Source: an archaeon
Lineage (GTDB): Archaea > Nanoarchaeota > Nanoarchaeia > Pacearchaeales > GW2011-AR1
DNA length: 13,375 nt
NCBI GenBank assembly: GCA_030639395.1
Contig: DAOWCW010000012.1
Coordinates: forward strand, 1 to 13,375
Direction of reading: 5' to 3'
Below the pieces are notes generated by a model. That model did no database searches and was not told the origin of the DNA. It saw only the letters and a list, made by a program, of their open reading frames with translations. The position numbers were made by a program, and so were the translations under genes. Shown here piece after piece: positions 1 to 4,368 of the stretch (its first letter is position 1; each line of letters starts with the position of its first letter).

Positions 1-84
1 CTGTATTTCGTCCATGAGCAGTGGGGACAGAATTTGGATTTGGTGACAGGTAATTTGTCAGTGGTTACGGAAAAGTTTAAGTAA
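1..84 (+). CDS. C-terminal end of an unrecognised protein (partial)
   Basis: Frame 1 is open from the first base to a TAA at 82-84 and encodes 27 residues ending in VVTEKFK. The start lies outside the window. The tail is too short to assign to a family. It is soluble in character, with no membrane segment. The serS promoter lies over its last codons, so the two genes are probably transcribed separately despite being close. The open frame is short enough that chance cannot be excluded. Confidence 0.45.
   Translation: MYFVHEQWGQNLDLVTGNLSVVTEKFK
71..83 (+). promoter_or_regulatory. Archaeal promoter (BRE/TATA) of serS
   Basis: AAAAGTTTAAGTA is nearly identical to the AAAAGTTTAAATA box before the gene at 1622. 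Its end is 22 bases before the ATG at 106. Transcription starting about 25 bases downstream of the box centre would begin at or just before that ATG, giving a leaderless or nearly leaderless mRNA. This supports the ATG at 106 over the in-frame TTG at 85. Confidence 0.55.
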
Positions 85-105
85 TTGGTTGTGGGTATCT
101 TTTTT

Positions 106-1386
106 ATGATAGATATTAAGTTGGTTCGGGAGAATGTGGATATAGTTAAAGAGAATATGAGGCGGAAGAATCGAGAAGATTTAGGGATTGTTGATGAAGT
201 TGTGAAGCTGGATTCTAGGTGGAGGAAGTTGAAATATGATGAAGATAGGTTGAGGTCTTTGCGGAATAAGATTAGTGAGGAAGTTGGTGTTTTGAAAAAG
301 GCGGGTGAGAGTGCTGATGAGAAATTAAAGGAGGCTAAGAAAATTCCTGGAAAGATTAATGATATTGAAGAGAAGAGGAAGAAGTTGGAAATTAAGATTC
401 GTGGGATTATGATGAAGATTCCGAATATTATGGATGAGAGTGTTCCGCTTGGAAAGGATGATTCTGAGAATGTTGAGATTGAGAGATTCGGGGAGCCTGT
501 TGTTCCTGAATTTGAGGTTAGGCATCATGCAGATATTGCTACTGGACTTGGAGGGCTTGATTTGGAGAGTTCACGAAGGACTTCTGGGAATGGGTTTTAT
601 TTTTTGAGGGGAGGAGTTGCTCAGTTGCATTCGGCTATTTTGACTTATGCTAAGGATTTTATGGTAAAGAAGGGATTTGAATTATGTATTCCACCTGTGA
701 TGATTCGAAGTGATGTGGTTGATGGGGTTATGAGTTTTGAGGAGAAGGACGCAATGATGTATAAAATTGAGAATGAGGATTTGTACTTAGTTGGGACGAG
801 TGAGCATTCGATGATTGGAATGTTTAGTGATCAGGTTTTAAGGGACAAGGATTTGCCGTATAGGATAACTGGATATTCATCTTGTTTTAGAAAGGAGAAA
901 GGGGAGCATGGGATTGAGGAGAAGGGGATTTATAGAGTGCATCAGTTTGAGAAGCAGGAGATGGTCGTGATTTGTCGTCCTGAGGATTCGATGAAGATGT
1001 ATGATGAGATGTTGAGTTGTACTGTGGAATTTTTTAAGTCGTTGGGTGTGCCTGTTCGGACTTTGGAGATTTGCTCTGGGGATTTGGCAGATTTGAAAGT
1101 GAAGTCGGCTGATGTTGAAGCTTGGAGTCCGAGGAGGAAGGAGTATTTTGAGGTTGGAAGTTGTTCGAATTTGACGGATGCTCAGGCTAGGAGACTGGGA
1201 ATTAGGGTGCAGAAGGGGAGTGAGCATTATTTTGCGCATACTTTGAATAATACTGTTGTTGCGAGTCCGCGGGCTTTGATTGCTGTGTTGGAAAATTTTG
1301 TTGAGAGCGATGGGAGCGTTGGGGTGCCTGGGGTTTTAGTTGGGTATATGGGTGGGGTTGATAGGATTGAGGTCAAAAAAGATTAA
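106..1386 (+). CDS. serS: Seryl-tRNA synthetase (class II)
   Basis: Charges tRNA(Ser) (and normally tRNA(Sec) where present) with serine in the cytoplasm. The 426-residue product has the usual SerRS layout. Its N-terminus starts MIDIKLVREN and leads into a charged, antiparallel coiled-coil tRNA-binding arm (roughly residues 25-105), followed by the class II catalytic core. Motif 2 includes R262 and E264 and continues to the RVHQFEKQE signature. The GTSEH stretch before it matches the serine-site TxE segment. Motif 3 ends in the ATP-binding arginine R389 (context ASPRALIAVLEN). The length is normal for the family. ATG 106 is preferred to TTG 85 because family members begin at this MIDIK-like sequence and the TATA box is spaced for it. 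Codon choice strongly favours T and G at third positions, like most of the window. The gene looks intact. It is the standard bacterial-type SerRS, not the rare methanogen form. Confidence 0.97.
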   Translation: MIDIKLVRENVDIVKENMRRKNREDLGIVDEVVKLDSRWRKLKYDEDRLRSLRNKISEEVGVLKKAGESADEKLKEAKKIPGKINDIEEKRKKLEIKIRGIMMKIPNIMDESVPLGKDDSENVEIERFGEPVVPEFEVRHHADIATGLGGLDLESSRRTSGNGFYFLRGGVAQLHSAILTYAKDFMVKKGFELCIPPVMIRSDVVDGVMSFEEKDAMMYKIENEDLYLVGTSEHSMIGMFSDQVLRDKDLPYRITGYSSCFRKEKGEHGIEEKGIYRVHQFEKQEMVVICRPEDSMKMYDEMLSCTVEFFKSLGVPVRTLEICSGDLADLKVKSADVEAWSPRRKEYFEVGSCSNLTDAQARRLGIRVQKGSEHYFAHTLNNTVVASPRALIAVLENFVESDGSVGVPGVLVGYMGGVDRIEVKKD

Positions 1387-1387
1387 C

Positions 1388-1460
1388 CACGGACCGCACG
1401 GACTTGCACAGACAAAGGGAGAGGGGATTATTGACACGAATTACATGGATGAACACGGAT
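1388..1460 (+). repeat. Two triplets of CACGGA-type short repeats after serS
   Basis: Two clusters of three degenerate heptamers follow the serS stop. The first has CACGGAC at 1388, CACGGAC at 1397 and CACAGAC at 1407. The second has CACGAAT at 1435, CATGGAT at 1444 and CACGGAT at 1454. Both clusters show the same 9- then 10-base spacing and lie 47 bases apart. Similar helically phased CACGGA/CACGAA repeats occur between genes in various prokaryotes, by recollection; their function is not known to me. The second cluster runs into a T-run. Confidence 0.6.
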
Positions 1461-1466
1461 TTTTTT
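1460..1466 (+). terminator. Possible T-run terminator downstream of serS
   Basis: Seven consecutive T residues close the repeat region about 75 bases after the serS stop. Archaeal RNA polymerase can terminate on U-rich tracts without a hairpin. The short length makes this only a candidate. Confidence 0.3.
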
Positions 1467-1488
1467 GGGTAATTATATGAAGTTGTTA

Positions 1489-1507
1489 GGGAAGTTGGGG
1501 GGGAGGG
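1489..1507 (+). other. G-quadruplex-like motif in the serS downstream spacer
   Basis: Four runs of at least three G can be placed here: GGG at 1489-1491, a seven-G run at 1497-1503 that supplies two runs, and GGG at 1505-1507, with loops of 5, 1 and 1 bases. This fits the classical G3-N1-7 pattern. It may only reflect the general G bias of this strand. The rest of the spacer from 1387 to 1621 holds no convincing gene. Confidence 0.35.
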
Positions 1508-1587
1508 ATTTGGATTTTTATTAAGCCACAAACCTATAATATGTCATTTTATGCCGTAAATCCATAGTTTTAGGTGTTAATTTATAG

Positions 1588-1600
1588 AAAAGTTTAAATA
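1588..1600 (+). promoter_or_regulatory. Archaeal promoter of the HTH-HEPN operon
   Basis: AAAAGTTTAAATA is the best BRE/TATA match in the window. Its end is 21 bases before the ATG at 1622, so the first message is expected to be leaderless. No other clear promoter is visible before 3347, and all five genes overlap or nearly abut, so this probably drives the whole operon. Confidence 0.65.
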
Positions 1601-1621
1601 GTAGAGTTTATTTTTTTATTT

Positions 1622-1921
1622 ATGGTAGAAATTGAGAAACAAAACGAGGTTATTATTAGCTTGTTGGCTCGTCAGGTTTTTGGGGAGAATAAGATTAGGG
1701 AGTTGGTTTCCTCGAATAAACGTGACGCTGCTGCATGGGTTAGGGGCTATAATGCTTGTGATGGTAAGTGTGGCGTGAGCGAAATTGCTAAGGTGGCTGG
1801 AGTTGCTCAACCGTCCGCGACAACGCTTCTTAAGTCTTGGGAGAATTTAGGCATAGTAATTAATTTTGGTTCTGAGACGAAACCATTATACAAGCGATTA
1901 ATGAGGTTGAGTGAAAAATGA
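1622..1921 (+). CDS. Small winged-helix DNA-binding protein
   Basis: A 99-residue protein and the first gene of the operon, placed for leaderless expression. The N-terminus (about residues 1-30) is a predicted amphipathic helix with an EKQNEVIISLLA motif that recurs in the next three proteins. Residues about 50-95 form a MarR/GntR-like winged helix: the helix pair is around GVSEIAKVAGVAQPSATTLL, followed by an SWENLGIV recognition-to-wing transition and a short wing. No membrane segment or catalytic motif is visible. A role as a DNA-binding regulator is inferred. G exceeds C on this strand, but less strongly than in serS. I do not recognise a named family. Confidence 0.8.
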   Translation: MVEIEKQNEVIISLLARQVFGENKIRELVSSNKRDAAAWVRGYNACDGKCGVSEIAKVAGVAQPSATTLLKSWENLGIVINFGSETKPLYKRLMRLSEK

Positions 1922-2136
1922 TGAGTGAAGAGCAATTTTCAATATTGAAGAATCAAAATGATATGATTATAAAATTGTTGGCGGCTAGTGCGATTGAAGG
2001 TAAGAATCTTAGTGAGCAAGTTAATTTATTGACTACAGTTGGACTTGCTCCTGCCGAGATTGCAGGTATTTTAGGGAAAAGTCGAAACTTAATCAGTGTC
2101 GTTAAAAATAAAAATTTTGCGGGGAAGAAAAAATGA
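1918..2136 (+). CDS. Small sigma-region-4-like HTH protein
   Basis: A 72-residue protein whose ATG overlaps the previous stop in an ATGA junction, so translation is probably coupled. A second ATG at 1921 is an equally possible start. An N-terminal helix (about residues 5-25, NQNDMIIKLLAA) resembles the starts of its neighbours. A helix-turn-helix around residues 35-65 (GLAPAEIAGILGKSRNLISV) is of the sigma-70 region 4/LuxR type without a wing. The C-terminus is lysine-rich. It is close in plan to the next gene, which suggests a local duplication. DNA binding and operon autoregulation are inferred; no catalytic residues are visible. Confidence 0.75.
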   Translation: MMSEEQFSILKNQNDMIIKLLAASAIEGKNLSEQVNLLTTVGLAPAEIAGILGKSRNLISVVKNKNFAGKKK

Positions 2137-2339
2137 CGAAAGAATTAGAAAAGAAATTGGATATTTTAATTAAATTGAATGCTGCCAATCTTATTAAAGA
2201 AGATAAAACTCAAGCTGAATCTATCTTAAGATTAAGTAACGCAGGAATTGATTCTAGTGATATAGCAAGAATATTGGGCGCTACTACTAATACTATCAGT
2301 ACTGCGATTGCGAGAGGCAAAAAGAAAAATGACAAGTGA
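2133..2339 (+). CDS. Small sigma-region-4-like HTH protein, paralogue of the preceding one
   Basis: A 68-residue protein starting in an ATGA overlap with the gene before. It has the same two-part plan: an N-terminal helix, KKLDILIKLNAA, and a winged-less HTH, GIDSSDIARILGATTNTIST (about residues 36-58), followed by a short lysine-rich tail. The spacing between the helix and the HTH matches the preceding protein. Third codon positions are A/T-rich with little G bias, unlike serS. The pair may act as a heterodimer, but the sequence cannot show this. Confidence 0.75.
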   Translation: MTKELEKKLDILIKLNAANLIKEDKTQAESILRLSNAGIDSSDIARILGATTNTISTAIARGKKKNDK

Positions 2340-2580
2340 TGAGGATATTGGAAAAATAAAAGACATGATGGAGTTTCTGGTGAAGCGGGAAATTGCAAAG
2401 GAAATCGATGAATTAACTTCTATTGAAAAGAAGATATATGGCTTAACTGGAGATAAGAGTCAGACTGCTATAGTAAGTTCATTGAAGGTTGCTCCTAATA
2501 CTGTTTCCAATTTGTGGAAAAGATTAGAGTCTATGGGAATTCTTGTTAAGGTCGGAAAAGGATATAGGAAGGTAGTTTAA
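2329..2580 (+). CDS. Small winged-helix protein
   Basis: An 83-residue protein beginning at ATG 2329, inside the last codons of the previous gene (11-base overlap). The frame extends up to a TTG at 2308, but ATG 2329 is preferred because it begins in the same MTSDED-type context and gives a junction like the others. The N-terminal helix (KIKDMMEFLVK) again resembles its neighbours. Residues about 30-80 form a winged helix with a clear VAPNTVSNLWKRLESMGIL recognition helix and a final wing strand. Genes 1 and 4 of this operon are winged, genes 2 and 3 are not. A regulatory or antitoxin-like role is inferred from the HEPN gene next door. Confidence 0.75.
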   Translation: MTSDEDIGKIKDMMEFLVKREIAKEIDELTSIEKKIYGLTGDKSQTAIVSSLKVAPNTVSNLWKRLESMGILVKVGKGYRKVV

Positions 2581-2582
2581 CA

Positions 2583-3347
2583 ATGGTTTCTAGTGCAGAA
2601 GAATTAACATCCAATCTCCAGGCCTTATTATCTGTCCATAAAAAGGCTATTGATGTTTTGAGGGCGGTTAAAAATAATGATAATACCGAAATTGGAAAGA
2701 TTGTTGGTATTGCCTCTACTACTGTTAGTACAATTCTTAATCGCGCTAAAAGATATGGATATGTTAACAAGGTAGGAAATAATTGGATAAAAACTAAGGA
2801 AATCAAAGGAATAAATCTCTATAAGATGGCAAATGTAAAGTTCACAAGTACACTGAAAAAGCCTGATAGTTCTTTGAAAAACGGAACGAAGACTAAAAAT
2901 CCTCTTGACCCATTGATTTGTTTTAAGGAGGCTACTGAAATGATGGATTCATATCGATGTATTTTTTGCCTTGAAAATACAATAAGATATTTTATGCGAA
3001 AGATTTTCAAAAAAGAGAAAGATTGGATGAAAAATAGAATTGATAAGGATATTTTGAAAGACATTGAAAAAGCAAAGTCTGAACCTTATTATGCTCATAA
3101 AAAAAGAAAAGATGATTTAGAATATGCAACCTTAGGACATCTTTTTCAAATAATTATTTCTGGCAAGAATTGGAAAGATATCCTGCCTAAATTAAAAGAG
3201 AAAAATAAGAGAGATTTTATGTCTACTTTTAAAAAAGTATTACCTTCGAGAAATTCTATTGCTCATTGTGTCCCTCTCTCAAAGTCAGACAGAGATTTGG
3301 TAGGGTCAAGGGTAAAGGAAATAACTTTTATGTTTGATTTCTCTTAA
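2583..3347 (+). CDS. Winged-helix plus HEPN-domain protein (candidate ribonuclease effector)
   Basis: A 254-residue protein starting two bases after the previous stop. Residues about 17-70 are a winged helix (EIGKIVGIASTTVSTILNRA, then a wing ending in NNWIK). A polar linker follows. Residues about 115-250 are all-helical and read like a HEPN domain of the Swt1/ApeA kind: a LENTIRYFM first helix, a DLEYATLGHLFQII middle helix, and a final PSRNSIAH motif. R223, N224 and H228 supply the RNxxxH (Rx4-6H) signature that is catalytic in HEPN ribonucleases of toxin-antitoxin and abortive-infection systems. There is no signal peptide or membrane helix. The gene is A/T-rich with almost no G bias, unlike flanking genes. 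RNase activity is inferred from the motif. Some HEPN proteins are non-catalytic, so a regulator role remains possible. It ends 10 bases from the convergent gene at 3358. Confidence 0.82.
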   Translation: MVSSAEELTSNLQALLSVHKKAIDVLRAVKNNDNTEIGKIVGIASTTVSTILNRAKRYGYVNKVGNNWIKTKEIKGINLYKMANVKFTSTLKKPDSSLKNGTKTKNPLDPLICFKEATEMMDSYRCIFCLENTIRYFMRKIFKKEKDWMKNRIDKDILKDIEKAKSEPYYAHKKRKDDLEYATLGHLFQIIISGKNWKDILPKLKEKNKRDFMSTFKKVLPSRNSIAHCVPLSKSDRDLVGSRVKEITFMFDFS

Positions 3348-3357
3348 ATAAATAATT

Positions 3358-4368
3358 TTATGCTGGAACCGCCACACCTGAAACATTATACACTGCCAAA
3401 TGTCCATCTTCATCATCTAATATCAAATTGCTGACTGCTGGGATTGTGTATTTTGATGGGTCGGATGTTGAGAAATATATGTAGTCGACTACTGATTTGT
3501 ATTTTGCTGATATTCCTACGTCGGCTAGTTTTTGTGGATTGACTAGGGATTCAATTCCGGTTGGACTTGCGGAGAGATTTCCTTGGAGTCGCATTATGAA
3601 ATTTGGAGCTGATGTTGATGTTTTGTATAATGAGTTTTGGAAGTGGGTTTGGAGGTTTGTGTAGTCGGCACCTGTGACGAAGGTTTGATATGGGGTTTGG
3701 TTTATTCTGTTTAGGACTTTGCCTTGGGTGTTTGCAGAGTAGATTGGGTCGTCGAAGTTTGTGATTGGGATTAGGGAAACTATTGAGGAAGTTTTATTCC
3801 AGCTTGCCAGATTGCCTTTGTCTTTGATAATTAGAGTTGTATTTAGTGTGATTTTTATGTTCCATGGGTCGTCTTGAGATATTGATATTGTTGGATTTTG
3901 TAAAGTTAGGTTTGCGTTGATTTTTTCTGCGTTTGTTGACAGGAAACTTTCAATTTCTGAAAATGTTGCGTCGTCCATTAGATCTTGGTGGATTCCGTTT
4001 AGTGTTCCACTGAAAAAGATTTCGTTTAACAATGTATCTATATTTGAGATGTAGATTCCGGTGTCTGTGATTTGTTTGTTGAATAGGAATATTGCTCGGT
4101 AGCCTGAGATGTATGTTTGTCGAGGAATATCTTGTTCGACTGATGCGACGAAGCTGTTGAGTGTTGTGATTCGGTTGTTTATTGGAGAGCGGTCTTCGAA
4201 AAGGGTGTAGGTTGTGTATGTTGCTGCGAAGAGAGTTAGGATTATAATTGTTATGAGCGTAAGGAAGATGCCTTTTTTGCAGTGACCGATGGTCGATGGT
4301 CGATGGTCGATTGAATGTTGTGCGGTTTTTCTGTGTGGCTTGGATAATTTTAAATTTTTTAATACCAT
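3358..4368 (-). CDS. Membrane-anchored surface protein of the pilin operon, unrecognised family
   Basis: A 336-residue protein and the last gene of the - strand operon. Its start overlaps the stop of the vWA gene by 10 bases. A basic N-terminus (residues 1-32) precedes one hydrophobic helix (about 33-56). A KKG just before the helix recalls prepilin processing sites, but the usual acidic residue five positions on is absent, so I do not call it a pilin. The remaining 280 residues are extracellular in character: Thr/Ser/Asn-rich, many N-x-S/T sequons and predicted beta strands. No family is recognised. The operon position suggests a minor subunit or accessory of the filament. Residues 20-27 are encoded by a 7-base tandem repeat upstream of the membrane helix. 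Codons are A/C-rich because the opposite strand is G/T-rich. Confidence 0.8.
   Translation of the reverse strand: MVLKNLKLSKPHRKTAQHSIDHRPSTIGHCKKGIFLTLITIIILTLFAATYTTYTLFEDRSPINNRITTLNSFVASVEQDIPRQTYISGYRAIFLFNKQITDTGIYISNIDTLLNEIFFSGTLNGIHQDLMDDATFSEIESFLSTNAEKINANLTLQNPTISISQDDPWNIKITLNTTLIIKDKGNLASWNKTSSIVSLIPITNFDDPIYSANTQGKVLNRINQTPYQTFVTGADYTNLQTHFQNSLYKTSTSAPNFIMRLQGNLSASPTGIESLVNPQKLADVGISAKYKSVVDYIYFSTSDPSKYTIPAVSNLILDDEDGHLAVYNVSGVAVPA
4288..4311 (-). repeat. Heptanucleotide tandem repeat inside a coding region
   Basis: GATGGTC is repeated exactly three times on the + strand (4288-4294, 4295-4301, 4302-4308) with a partial fourth copy. It lies in codons 20-27 of the surface protein gene read on the - strand. 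Because 7 is not a multiple of 3, gain or loss of a unit would shift the frame before the membrane helix. Confidence 0.8.

Noticed and set aside
85..105. TTG start seven codons upstream of the serS ATG
   Set aside because: It would add MVVGIFF before the conserved family start and would place the start only a couple of bases after the TATA box.
1388..1460. CRISPR array
   Set aside because: The units are only seven bases long with 2-3 base gaps and vary in sequence; there are no repeat-spacer units of CRISPR size.
1477..1524. A 15-codon frame (MKLLGKLGG...) in the spacer after serS
   Set aside because: Too short, spans the G-run, and no promoter or conserved feature supports it.
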